DNA of 64,000 nt from Paenibacillus sp. FSL R5-0766 (lineage in GTDB: Bacteria; Bacillota; Bacilli; Paenibacillales; Paenibacillaceae): assembly GCF_037971845.1 (NCBI RefSeq), contig NZ_CP150227.1, positions 2,356,001 through 2,420,000 on the forward strand. The letters run 5' to 3'. Below are positions 18,070-26,514 of the stretch, one piece after another. The notes beneath the pieces are model-generated. The model had not been told where the DNA came from. It worked only from the letters and a program-made list of their open reading frames with translations, and ran no database searches. Positions within the stretch are counted from its first letter, which is position 1; every line of letters begins with the position of its first letter. A program made the position numbers and the translations under genes.

Positions 18070-20058
18070 TTATGATGTAATCGCGTTTCGTACACTTAAA
18101 ATATATTTCGATTGATCCAGCGGGTTAACTCCTCTGCGTTTGCGAGTATGATTCACATCCGCAGGACAATCTTGGTATCCGGCAAACGAAGTCGTAAGCA
18201 CTCCGCGGCCGCTTGTCTCGGAACGCAGTTTCACCGGATAATCCATTGAGGTGGCAAGAGGCATAACTCCTTCAATAATACAACGTCCACTACCAATGAC
18301 GGGGGCTTCGAAGGTTGCCCGCATATGTACCAGATCGCTAAGGGCCTTACCGCCGTATTCCTCCGGGACCGTCAGCCGGAACTGAAGAAGGGGTTCCAGC
18401 AACGTGGTACCTGTTCTCGACAATCCATCCATGATTCCCATAGGCGTGGCTACAACAAAATCCAGCGGATGTGTATGCCAGACATGATGTTCCCCTTCCA
18501 CCAGCGTGATGCGCAGATCGGTTACTTCCCAACCGAGCATACCTTGAGACAAGGCTTCCGGAATTCGTCGTTCAACTTCATTCTGATAACGTAACAGCAG
18601 ATCATCTGTCCTTACGGTTGAGGCATAGATCAGACCGCTTCCGCGAGGCAAAGGTTCAATCTTGAAGCGGAGGATGGCCCAGCAGGGCTTAGGCATCGTA
18701 TAGGCGATGTAACCTTCTCCGGCTGTACGTGGTGTCTCCTTATAGATGACGGATGGTGGATCAAACACGACATTCAATCCGAAACGACTTAGCAACAGGC
18801 TGGATAAAATCTCAAGCTGAATGGTTCCCATGACCTTGAGATGCAGTTCACGTTCCTCCGGCAACCATTGCAGGTCGAGTAAGGGGTCTTCATCCGTCAA
18901 CTCTTGCAATGCTGCAACAAGATCGGGGTAACGTGCCGGGTCCTTGCCATGTACTTGTACGGTCAGCAAAGGTACAGCCATCTGTGGCAGAGGAGGTACA
19001 CCCTCAGGATTGCCGATAATGTCACCCACATATGTGTCACTCAGTCCGTACAGCGCAGCAATCTGCCCCGCGTGAACGGCACCGGTATCCGCCCATTTTC
19101 GTCCATCCATGCGGCGAATCTGCGTCACTTTCTCTTCAAGCTCCCGCGTCGAATTATGGATGGTATCCCGATTGTGTAAGCTGCCACCATACATACGGAC
19201 GTAAGCCGTGCGTCCCATCGTGCGATCACGTTCAATCTTGAATACAACACCCGATACGGGAGAATCCACTGGTTGTGCAGGTGGGGGCAGGAATGCAAGG
19301 ACTGCGTCCAGCAATGCCGTGACGCCAATTCCTTTGCCGGAAGCGCCATAACACACAGGGAACATCTCACCCTGATGCACATACCGCAGGAATGCTTCAT
19401 TCAGATCCCTTTGCGATAACGGAGTTTCCTGGATGTAGGCTTCCATCACCTCTTCGTCCAGCTCGGCAAGGATCTCGACCAGACCTGGAATGGAAGGTGT
19501 CCCATCTGACAGAGAATCTTGATTCGGGTTCCATAGGGAGTCGATGCCATGAAATGAATCTTCATGGAGCTGATACGCTTGGATTTCGCATGCGAAAGGG
19601 GACAGGGTGGAACGAATCTGCTCCATTACCGCTGGGGCAGACGCGCCAATCCGATCCATTTTATTAATATAAATGATGGTTGGTATGCGGAGTAAACGAA
19701 GGGCATGCCAGATGGCTTCACTCTGGGACTGAATGCCTTCAACTGCCGACAGAATGAGAATAGCGCCATCCATTACCCGTAGCGTTCGCTCTACTTCGGA
19801 GCTAAAATCAATGTGACCAGGCGTATCAATGAGGTCAATGATGGTGTTCTTCCAGATCAGAGAGGTCATGGCTGCCTGAACGGATATGCCACGTTCTTTC
19901 TCAATGTCCAGGGAGTCTGTGGCTGTTGTTCCGTCATCCACGCGTCCCGGACTGCGGACGACACCACTCTCGTATAACATATGCTCGGTGGTGGTTGTTT
20001 TCCCTGCATCCACATGGGCGAAGATGCCGATATTCCTGCGATCTAATTCGTATAACAT
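18070..20058 (-). CDS. TetM/EF-G-like ribosomal-protection GTPase
   Basis: The 662-residue protein has EF-G architecture. G motifs are FAHVDAGKTT (G1), DTPGHIDF (G3) and NKMDR (G4), followed by domain II and the III-IV-V region ending in a C-terminal helix. Overall it aligns with Tet(M)/Tet(O) ribosomal protection proteins (about 640 residues), including a TGTTLLEPLLQF segment matching the AGTELLEPYLSF region. The domain IV loop that reads YSPVSTP in canonical proteins and displaces tetracycline reads roughly HVWHTHP here (about residues 525-531). It may therefore be a chromosomal ribosome-rescue or regulatory GTPase rather than a true resistance factor. The start follows AGAGGAG; a TPR gene is downstream in the operon. 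Confidence 0.88.
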   Translation of the reverse strand: MLYELDRRNIGIFAHVDAGKTTTTEHMLYESGVVRSPGRVDDGTTATDSLDIEKERGISVQAAMTSLIWKNTIIDLIDTPGHIDFSSEVERTLRVMDGAILILSAVEGIQSQSEAIWHALRLLRIPTIIYINKMDRIGASAPAVMEQIRSTLSPFACEIQAYQLHEDSFHGIDSLWNPNQDSLSDGTPSIPGLVEILAELDEEVMEAYIQETPLSQRDLNEAFLRYVHQGEMFPVCYGASGKGIGVTALLDAVLAFLPPPAQPVDSPVSGVVFKIERDRTMGRTAYVRMYGGSLHNRDTIHNSTRELEEKVTQIRRMDGRKWADTGAVHAGQIAALYGLSDTYVGDIIGNPEGVPPLPQMAVPLLTVQVHGKDPARYPDLVAALQELTDEDPLLDLQWLPEERELHLKVMGTIQLEILSSLLLSRFGLNVVFDPPSVIYKETPRTAGEGYIAYTMPKPCWAILRFKIEPLPRGSGLIYASTVRTDDLLLRYQNEVERRIPEALSQGMLGWEVTDLRITLVEGEHHVWHTHPLDFVVATPMGIMDGLSRTGTTLLEPLLQFRLTVPEEYGGKALSDLVHMRATFEAPVIGSGRCIIEGVMPLATSMDYPVKLRSETSGRGVLTTSFAGYQDCPADVNHTRKRRGVNPLDQSKYILSVRNAITS

Positions 20059-20200
20059 GGAATGCTAAGCTCCTCTGACAACGGAATGCAATGTTTCCGA
20101 CAAGTAATAATCCAGATTATCATACCACATCTTCCATATGGAAGAATATGTGGATATATATGATTAGGCCCAGGCACCTATGTTCCAGTCTGGTTCTATT

Positions 20201-21076
20201 TTAACGAGAACTGTTCATGGTTCTGCGGTATGCTGCGGGTGTTGTACCGGTTAATTTTTTGAATTGACGGTAAAAGTGGGGCAGGCTGTCGAACCCGCAA
20301 GCATCGGCAACGGCTGCCATCGTCTCATCACCTTGCACCAGATGCTCTTTCGCCATAATGACCCTTCGTGCTAATGCGTAATCCGTTAGAGTCATTCCCG
20401 TGTATCGTTTGAAGGCACGACTGAAATGGGCAGGGGATACAGAGGCGTACTGCGCCAGTTCAGGGAGGGAAAGGCCATTCCGAAGGTTCTCGTCAATATG
20501 AGAGATCGTAGAAGAGAGCCAGGAGGGACCCGGAGCGGATTTACCCGGATTCGCAGGTCCAGCAGCTTCCAGACGTTCCAGAAAAATGAGTAACAGTTGC
20601 AGCCTTAACAGGGCCGCATGTGCGCTTAGATGATGACCGAGCTGGAATTCGGTCTGAATATCATCAATGAGGGCGGCGACCTGTGATTGCTCCTCTGTGT
20701 TCAGATGCCTCTTATACACACGTTGTTTACGACAACGTTCAAACAGGCTTAGCAAAGAAGAAGCAGCACCTCCGGCTGTGGATGCCAGCAATCCCGGGCT
20801 GAAGAACAATGCGGAAGATGTGACAGGATTGCCTGCATCCGGCAAGGCTCGGTGAACCGTGCTGCCAGGAATGATGAACAGATCTCCTTCTTGCATATTC
20901 TCAAGTCCCGTATCAATAAAGATGCTTCCCTGACCCCGATATACATAGATAATTTCATGCCAGTCGTGAAGGTGATCTGGCAATTCGTTCTGAGGGGATT
21001 TGGTATCGCTGTACACCAGGCGGAACGGAATACCGGATTCTGCCTGAATAGTCGTACGAACAGGTGAACGTTCCAT
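20201..21076 (-). CDS. AraC-family regulator with cupin sensor, divergent from uxaBA
   Basis: I start this 291-residue protein at ATG 21076, behind AAAGGAG; an earlier in-frame ATG has no such site. The first 120 residues form a cupin-like ligand domain with LHDWHEIIYV and GDLFIIPGSTVHRA. The last 100 residues contain two helix-turn-helix motifs, including LPELAQYASVSPAHFSRAFK and AVADACGFDSLPHFYRQFKK. It is transcribed away from uxaB-uxaA across a 192-base gap and is likely to activate those genes in response to a uronate. This is inferred from position. Confidence 0.9.
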   Translation of the reverse strand: MERSPVRTTIQAESGIPFRLVYSDTKSPQNELPDHLHDWHEIIYVYRGQGSIFIDTGLENMQEGDLFIIPGSTVHRALPDAGNPVTSSALFFSPGLLASTAGGAASSLLSLFERCRKQRVYKRHLNTEEQSQVAALIDDIQTEFQLGHHLSAHAALLRLQLLLIFLERLEAAGPANPGKSAPGPSWLSSTISHIDENLRNGLSLPELAQYASVSPAHFSRAFKRYTGMTLTDYALARRVIMAKEHLVQGDETMAAVADACGFDSLPHFYRQFKKLTGTTPAAYRRTMNSSR

Positions 21077-21189
21077 AAAGACTCCTTTCCAGACGATCGT
21101 CTTCAACGAGATGTTATACCTGGTCATGAGAGAGTATATTTACCGCAATATAAGCAATTTAATTTCCTTTTATTGATGATACAATGAAT

Positions 21190-21203
21190 TTAAAGCGTTT
21201 ACA
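21190..21203 (+). promoter_or_regulatory. CcpA-type cre site upstream of uxaB
   Basis: TTAAAGCGTTTACA matches the cre consensus TGWAARCGYTWNCW at 13 of 14 positions. It lies 66 bases before the uxaB start, in the gap shared with the AraC gene, and predicts carbon catabolite control. Confidence 0.6.
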
Positions 21204-21268
21204 ATAAAAGGGTGCAGAGCCTTCGAGCTGCATTCCGACAGTACAAATAATCGATGAGGTGAGTGTCC

Positions 21269-22786
21269 ATGTCGGCAAGCACGAAACGGCCAAGGTTGAA
21301 GCTGAATTTACTGGGGAGCGATGGTCAGCGCAAGTGCAAGGAGATTATGGAGCGTCCCGTGAAGGTTTTGCAGATTGGAGAAGGTAATTTCTTGCGGGGA
21401 TTTGCAGACTGGATGCTTCATGAGAGTGCCAGACAAGGCAAATTCCATGGAAGTGTAGCTGTTACCCAACCACGACCGGGAGGCAAAGCCAAGCTGGAGC
21501 AGATTCGTGATCAGGACGGGTTATACACGATGATTACGCGAGGGCTGTCTCAAGGAAAGCCGGTTGAGCGGACAGAGTTGATCTCCATTTTCTCACAGTG
21601 TATCAATCCGTATGAGGAATGGGATGCCTTTCTGAACTTGGCGGAACTGCCTTCACTTGAGTTCGTTATTTCCAATACAACCGAATCAGGATTGAAATAT
21701 ATGTATGCGGACTACATCGAGGATGAACCCGTCCAATCATTTCCGGGGAAATTAACGGTTTTCCTGCATCAGCGATATTTGAAATTTGATGGTGATCCAT
21801 CCAGAGGTTTGATTCATCTGCCATGCGAGCTGCTTGAAGGCAATGGTGACGTGCTTCGTAGTTGTGTTCTCCGTCATAGTGAGGATTATGGGTATTCGGA
21901 AGGCTTCCGCTCATGGATCGAGAACCATAATCACTTCTTGAACAATCTGGTAGATCGAATCGTAACAGGTGCGCCGACCCAGGAGGAAGCCGATTCCCTG
22001 ACGAATCGCTGGGGGTATGAGGACCAGTTGATTAATACGGCAGAGCCATATCATTTCTGGGCCATTCAGGGTGATGAATCATTGGACAAAAAACTTCCTC
22101 TCAAGCAGGCAGGTCTCAATGTACATTGGGTGAAAGATCTGAAGCCTTTTCAGGTACGCAAAGTTCGTATTTTGAATGGGTCACATACCTTAATGTCATC
22201 CCTCGGCATTCTGCAAGGCAAGCAGCATGTGAGAGAAACGATGGAAGATCCGTATTTTGGCTCATGGATCAGGGAAGCTGTGCATCAGGAGATCGTGCCT
22301 GCTCTGGATATGCCCGATCATCAGCTGGGCCAGTATGCAGAAGAAGTGTTCGAACGGTTCCTTAACCCGTATATTGATCACAAATTGCAAGATATTGCTT
22401 TGAATACGATCGGGAAATTCAAGGTGCGTGTGCTGCCAACACTATTGTCTTACGAGCAAAATCAGGGAAGTTGGCCAGAACGTTTAATTCAAGGGTTTGC
22501 TGGATTATTGTGTCTCTATCGTCCGGTAAATACGCCAGAAGGTTACAAGGCACAACGACTGAATGGAGAGGACATTCTGCTGCGGGATGACCCGGATGTC
22601 CTGGCTGCTTTGGCCGCACACTGGGAAGGTTATGACACGCTTAACAGGAATCAGAACCAACTGGATGACCGGGTAGCGGCTGTGTTGTCGGATACCTTGG
22701 TCTGGGGCGAAAATCTGGATGCAAGAGAAGGGCTGCGTGCAGCACTTGTTCGTGAAATCGGATTGTTGGAAGGTGAAGGGAAATGA
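21269..22786 (+). CDS. uxaB: Tagaturonate reductase (altronate oxidoreductase)
   Basis: The 505-residue protein belongs to the mannitol dehydrogenase/UxaB family, which reduces tagaturonate to altronate with NADH in galacturonate catabolism. The N-terminal nucleotide-binding region contains VLQIGEGNFLRGFADWML, and the catalytic region has KLPLKQAGLNVHWVKDLKPF and VRILNGSHTLMSSLG. I choose ATG 21269, seven bases after GAGGTG; a GTG lies two codons upstream. It overlaps uxaA by four bases, indicating translational coupling. The isomerase uxaC and the KDG enzymes are not in the window. Confidence 0.95.
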   Translation: MSASTKRPRLKLNLLGSDGQRKCKEIMERPVKVLQIGEGNFLRGFADWMLHESARQGKFHGSVAVTQPRPGGKAKLEQIRDQDGLYTMITRGLSQGKPVERTELISIFSQCINPYEEWDAFLNLAELPSLEFVISNTTESGLKYMYADYIEDEPVQSFPGKLTVFLHQRYLKFDGDPSRGLIHLPCELLEGNGDVLRSCVLRHSEDYGYSEGFRSWIENHNHFLNNLVDRIVTGAPTQEEADSLTNRWGYEDQLINTAEPYHFWAIQGDESLDKKLPLKQAGLNVHWVKDLKPFQVRKVRILNGSHTLMSSLGILQGKQHVRETMEDPYFGSWIREAVHQEIVPALDMPDHQLGQYAEEVFERFLNPYIDHKLQDIALNTIGKFKVRVLPTLLSYEQNQGSWPERLIQGFAGLLCLYRPVNTPEGYKAQRLNGEDILLRDDPDVLAALAAHWEGYDTLNRNQNQLDDRVAAVLSDTLVWGENLDAREGLRAALVREIGLLEGEGK

Positions 22787-24297
22787 ACACAACAAGTACA
22801 ATCAATGACTGGATTGCCATTCAACCACAGGATGATGTCATTATAGCGCTCCGGGATTATGCCAAAGGAGAATGCATTACCCTGCCAGACGGAGTTTCTT
22901 TTACCTTGCTGGATGACGTGCCCAAAGGACATAAGATTGCTGTGCATACCCTGGCACCGGGTGATGATGTGATGAAGTATGGTTTCTCCATCGGGATTGC
23001 CCAAGAGCAGATTGAGCAGGGAAGCTGGATTCATAGTCACAACCTGAAGACGGGTCTGCACGGATTGCTTGAATATGAGTATCAACCGGGAGCCCAGGTG
23101 CAGACGGACATGCCTCCGGAACATCTGCGCTCATTCGATGGATATTTGCGTCCCAATGGTGAAGCAGGTATTCGTAATGAGATCTGGATTGTGAATACGG
23201 TTGGATGTATCAATAAAGTGTGTGAAGCTTTGGCACGTATGGGGCAGTCCCAGTTTGGAAGCCGGGTAGATGGTGTATTTCACTTTCCGCATCCATTCGG
23301 GTGTTCACAGCTTGGTGATGATCTGAAGTATACACAACAGTTGCTGGCCTCCTTGGTGGAGCATCCGAATGCAGGAGGCGTGCTCGTCATCGGTCTGGGC
23401 TGTGAGAACAATCAGGTCGATGAATTCCGTGAGTGTATTGCTCCGGAATACCGCGGTAAAGTACGGTTTCTCAAAGCACAGGAAACGGATGACGAGCTTG
23501 AGGAAGGGCTTCGACTGATGGAAGAACTTGTGGAGATCGTTGAACATGAACAACGACAGTCGCTTCCACTCAGTAAACTCAAAATTGGTTTGAAGTGTGG
23601 CGGTTCCGATGGTTTATCCGGCATTACAGCCAATCCGCTGGTCGGTGCAGTTGCTGATATGTTGGTTGCTGCCGGGGGGACGGCTATTCTGACGGAAGTT
23701 CCGGAGATGTTTGGTGCGGAGACGATCTTAATGAACCGGGCTGCCAATGAACAGGTATTTCACGATTTGGTGGACCTCGTGAACGGCTTCAAGCAATATT
23801 TTGTGAACCATGGCCAGAACATCTATGAGAATCCTTCACCTGGGAATAAGGCTGGTGGCATCACAACGCTAGAGGAAAAGTCACTTGGATGTACGCAAAA
23901 GGGAGGACGTTCTTCCGTAGTCGACGTTCTACGTTATGGCAAACGTGTAACTCAGACCGGTCTGAACATTGTAGAAGCACCGGGTAATGACCTGGTATCT
24001 GTAACGGCACTGTCTGCGGCGGGTGCACATATTGTGCTCTTCACAACAGGGCGGGGGACTCCCTTCGGAGGCCCGGTACCTACAGTCAAGATTGCGACCC
24101 AATCCGATCTGGCGAATCGCAAAAAACACTGGATTGACTTCAACGCAGGCCAGCTGTTGGAGGGGCAGACGATGGATGAGGTGAAAGTACAGCTGTTCAG
24201 CCAACTGATTGACATTGCTTCTGGGCGGTCACACACACTTAGTGAGCAGCATGGATTCCGGGAGATTGCCATATTCAAGGATGGCGTGATTCTCTAA
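22783..24297 (+). CDS. uxaA: Altronate dehydratase
   Basis: The 504-residue enzyme removes water from D-altronate to give 2-keto-3-deoxygluconate. It is the full-length type: an N-terminal SAF domain (about residues 1-85) fused to the UxaA catalytic part, with DGYLRPNGEAGIRNEIWIV, FHFPHPFGCSQLGDD, GLGCENNQ and LKCGGSDGLSGITANPLVG. Its start overlaps the uxaB stop (ATGA). The pair converts tagaturonate to KDG, so the cell can use pectin-derived galacturonate if the remaining enzymes lie elsewhere. Confidence 0.96.
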   Translation: MNTTSTINDWIAIQPQDDVIIALRDYAKGECITLPDGVSFTLLDDVPKGHKIAVHTLAPGDDVMKYGFSIGIAQEQIEQGSWIHSHNLKTGLHGLLEYEYQPGAQVQTDMPPEHLRSFDGYLRPNGEAGIRNEIWIVNTVGCINKVCEALARMGQSQFGSRVDGVFHFPHPFGCSQLGDDLKYTQQLLASLVEHPNAGGVLVIGLGCENNQVDEFRECIAPEYRGKVRFLKAQETDDELEEGLRLMEELVEIVEHEQRQSLPLSKLKIGLKCGGSDGLSGITANPLVGAVADMLVAAGGTAILTEVPEMFGAETILMNRAANEQVFHDLVDLVNGFKQYFVNHGQNIYENPSPGNKAGGITTLEEKSLGCTQKGGRSSVVDVLRYGKRVTQTGLNIVEAPGNDLVSVTALSAAGAHIVLFTTGRGTPFGGPVPTVKIATQSDLANRKKHWIDFNAGQLLEGQTMDEVKVQLFSQLIDIASGRSHTLSEQHGFREIAIFKDGVIL

Positions 24298-24352
24298 ATC
24301 CATTCTGGATAGAGGCTGTTAATCGTCTGGGTTACATTATAGGGTGAACCAC

Positions 24353-24400
24353 AGCCAATTCCGGTTGAAATCTGCACTACAACCGGGATTGGCTTTATTT
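24353..24400. terminator. Terminator between uxaA and convergent gene
   Basis: AGCCAATTCCGGTTG and CAACCGGGATTGGCT form a 15-bp stem with one G-U pair, followed by TTTATTT. It touches the 3' end of the convergent minus-strand gene. Confidence 0.85.
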
Positions 24401-25085
24401 ATATTCCACGGATGCCAAGTGTTTTGGAGATGCTTGATAATGCGGCGAGTGAAGCATGTTGTTGCAGTTGAGCAACCAGCAGTTCACGCGCCTCTGCAAC
24501 GCTACCTTCAAACGGCTTAATGCCGTGACGTTCCATCCAGTGACCAGCAGTCTCGTATGCGGAGCTGTTCCAGGCGACTTTGCCTTCTGCGAGCCCTTCT
24601 TTTTCTTTGGTGCCACTGATCACAATGGCTGCACAGCCCTGAAGGTCCAGAAGTCCACGGTCAAATGTTTTTTTGTCCTCTTTTGCCCCGAAACCGGCTT
24701 GTGATCGCAAGGCACGTCCATCGATGCCTTCTTGTTCTGCAACTAACGCATGGAGTTTGAACGCTTCACGGGAGAGCAGACCCGCCTCATACTGTTCCTT
24801 GATGGTTCTGGAGTCGGCCAGCAGTCTGTGTACCCAAGGGAAGTATTCAGATGAGACAAGAAGCGCTTTCTTTTTGACAAATTTTCCATAGGCAGCAATG
24901 CCCTCTTCAGCCAGGCGTGAACGCCACAACCAGGGATCGAATTCATCATCCTTGTGCCAATGTTCTTTGGGGGTTAGCGATGAAAGAGAAGGATATTCGG
25001 TAAATAGTGGTGCCAGAGGCAGCAGCCCTGTGGACTGGATACGCTGTACTGCTTCTTCGTACGTTATAACGGCTTCATATGTCAT
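24399..25085 (-). CDS. Conserved protein, resembles AlkZ-related family
   Basis: The protein has about 228 residues from ATG 25085, with AAAGGAG twelve bases upstream; the longer frame to 25139 has no such site. Distinctive segments are LLPLAPLFTEYPSLSSLTPK, EHWHKDDEFDPWLWR and EGIAAYGKFVKKKALLVS, which I associate with proteins labelled AlkZ-related in Bacillales. AlkZ is a winged-helix DNA glycosylase, but I see no proof of catalytic residues here. It follows the WYL regulator gene by 34 bases on the same strand, so the two are probably co-transcribed. Confidence 0.6.
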   Translation of the reverse strand: MTYEAVITYEEAVQRIQSTGLLPLAPLFTEYPSLSSLTPKEHWHKDDEFDPWLWRSRLAEEGIAAYGKFVKKKALLVSSEYFPWVHRLLADSRTIKEQYEAGLLSREAFKLHALVAEQEGIDGRALRSQAGFGAKEDKKTFDRGLLDLQGCAAIVISGTKEKEGLAEGKVAWNSSAYETAGHWMERHGIKPFEGSVAEARELLVAQLQQHASLAALSSISKTLGIRGI

Positions 25086-25119
25086 GATATCAGTAGGCTC
25101 CTTTTTGTGTGTAGTCAAG

Positions 25120-26076
25120 TTACGACTTGGTTGAAGCAAGGTATCTCCGGCTCACTTCCTCGGCATGCTGACGAATCTCACTGCGAAGTTGGAGGGGTTC
25201 GATCACTTCGGCTTCACGTCCCAATCGGTAAAAGAATCGTACGGCCCAGTCCCATTCCCCTGGTGGACAAAGGAATGATAATTCCCAGAGATCCGGGGCA
25301 ATTTCAATCATCTTTTCGCCGATATGCTCGTCCTGTTCAGCTTCGATCATTCCCCGATAACTCAGTTGTGCCTTAACCAGGGTTGGCGGCTGTTCTGGAG
25401 GGATCGGCTTACTCTGTTGTTGCTCCGCCTGTTCGTTAAGCACCTGTGCATCCTGGGGTTCGATCTCTTTGACATCGGTAATTCGGTCAACCCGAAACAG
25501 ACGCTGTTCACCATGTTCGAGGGAATATGCTTCACAGTACCAGAAGCCGGAGGAAGCATATACCCGTGAGGGACAGATATGCAACCATCGCTGACGTGAT
25601 GCGGAGCGATACAGCACACTAAGCCACCCATGTTCGGGTATACAAGCCAGCAGTGCGTCCAGATGAGGAAGAATGTAATTGCGGTCTGGAATATGATGAT
25701 ACAGCTGTTGGAGCATGGGATCAATTCGCGACATGATATCATGCGGAATGATGGCCTTAACTTTGTTCATCAGGGTCCAGCGTTTCTCATGAAAGGGTGT
25801 GTCGGCGTAGCGACTTAGACCTTCAAGAGCGAATAGGAGCGTCGCTGCTTCTACCGGGTCCAGCTGTAATGGGGGTAATACGTAACCCTCCATAAGTCTG
25901 AAACCGCCTCCCGGACCGGAAATGGCAATAATGGGCACATTCATCTCGGAGAGGGACTGAATATCCCGGAGAATGGTGCGACGGGAAACCTCAAATTTCT
26001 CACCTAATGAGTGTGCCGTTTCGTGACCATGCTGTAATGCCATTACAATGGCAGCAAGCCGATTTGTTCTGTTCAT
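25120..26076 (-). CDS. DeoR-type HTH / WYL-domain transcriptional regulator (YafY-like)
   Basis: The 318-residue regulator starts at ATG 26076 behind GGAGTGG. Its N-terminal winged helix contains HSLGEKFEVSRRTILRDIQS (about 23-42) and the segment ISGPGGGFRL. The middle WYL domain (about 140-220) includes WLHICPSRVYASSGFWYCEAY-like strands, and a C-terminal WCX region follows. WYL proteins sense ligands, often nucleic acids or nucleotides in DNA-damage settings. The downstream AlkZ-like gene would fit that theme, which is inference. Confidence 0.9.
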   Translation of the reverse strand: MNRTNRLAAIVMALQHGHETAHSLGEKFEVSRRTILRDIQSLSEMNVPIIAISGPGGGFRLMEGYVLPPLQLDPVEAATLLFALEGLSRYADTPFHEKRWTLMNKVKAIIPHDIMSRIDPMLQQLYHHIPDRNYILPHLDALLACIPEHGWLSVLYRSASRQRWLHICPSRVYASSGFWYCEAYSLEHGEQRLFRVDRITDVKEIEPQDAQVLNEQAEQQQSKPIPPEQPPTLVKAQLSYRGMIEAEQDEHIGEKMIEIAPDLWELSFLCPPGEWDWAVRFFYRLGREAEVIEPLQLRSEIRQHAEEVSRRYLASTKS

Positions 26077-26514
26077 GTCAGCCACTCCGTTTCGATCTGC
26101 GCCGCCGGAAAGTGATGTCGTAGTTATATTTCTATTGTAACAACGAATAAGTGACATCATGAGTGTCACCAATTTTTCAACTGTTCATTATTTTATAATG
26201 GATCAGCATCAGGATTCACAAGCATGTTCCGGCAGGCTTTGTTAAAATGTGTTTCCCGTCCAATTCGCTTTGCATACTGATATTTCCTTCTATCAAAAAG
26301 ACTACAGATCATGCCAAAAAACCGTATCCGGTGTAGACGGATACGGGAAGTAGCAGCTTTTGGCTTACAGAAGACGATAAAGGTCTGAAATCTATACCAA
26401 TATCCTCGCTGAAGACAATAACAAGTATAAAAGGAATGAATATGTGACACTTTGTATCGCGGAAATTTCTATCACATTATATTATTCCGAATGATTCCAA
26501 TTAAGCGAAATCGC
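26077..26514. other. Intergenic region between the WYL gene and the GH42 3' end
   Basis: The 438-base spacer holds a short palindrome directly after the GH42 stop (AAGCGATTTCGCTT on the minus strand) and a strong minus-strand terminator at 26316-26346. The remaining AT-rich part should contain the WYL promoter; no convincing hexamers or protein-coding signal were seen. Confidence 0.6.
26316..26346 (-). terminator. Rho-independent terminator of the GH42 gene
   Basis: On the minus strand CCGTATCCG and CGGATACGG form a perfect 9-bp stem with a 7-base loop, followed by six T. It lies about 170 bases beyond the GH42 stop codon. Confidence 0.88.

Noticed and set aside
18070..20058. Calling this gene a mobile tetracycline-resistance determinant
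   Set aside because: No mobile element, repeats or compositional break flank it, and the key tip loop is not canonical.
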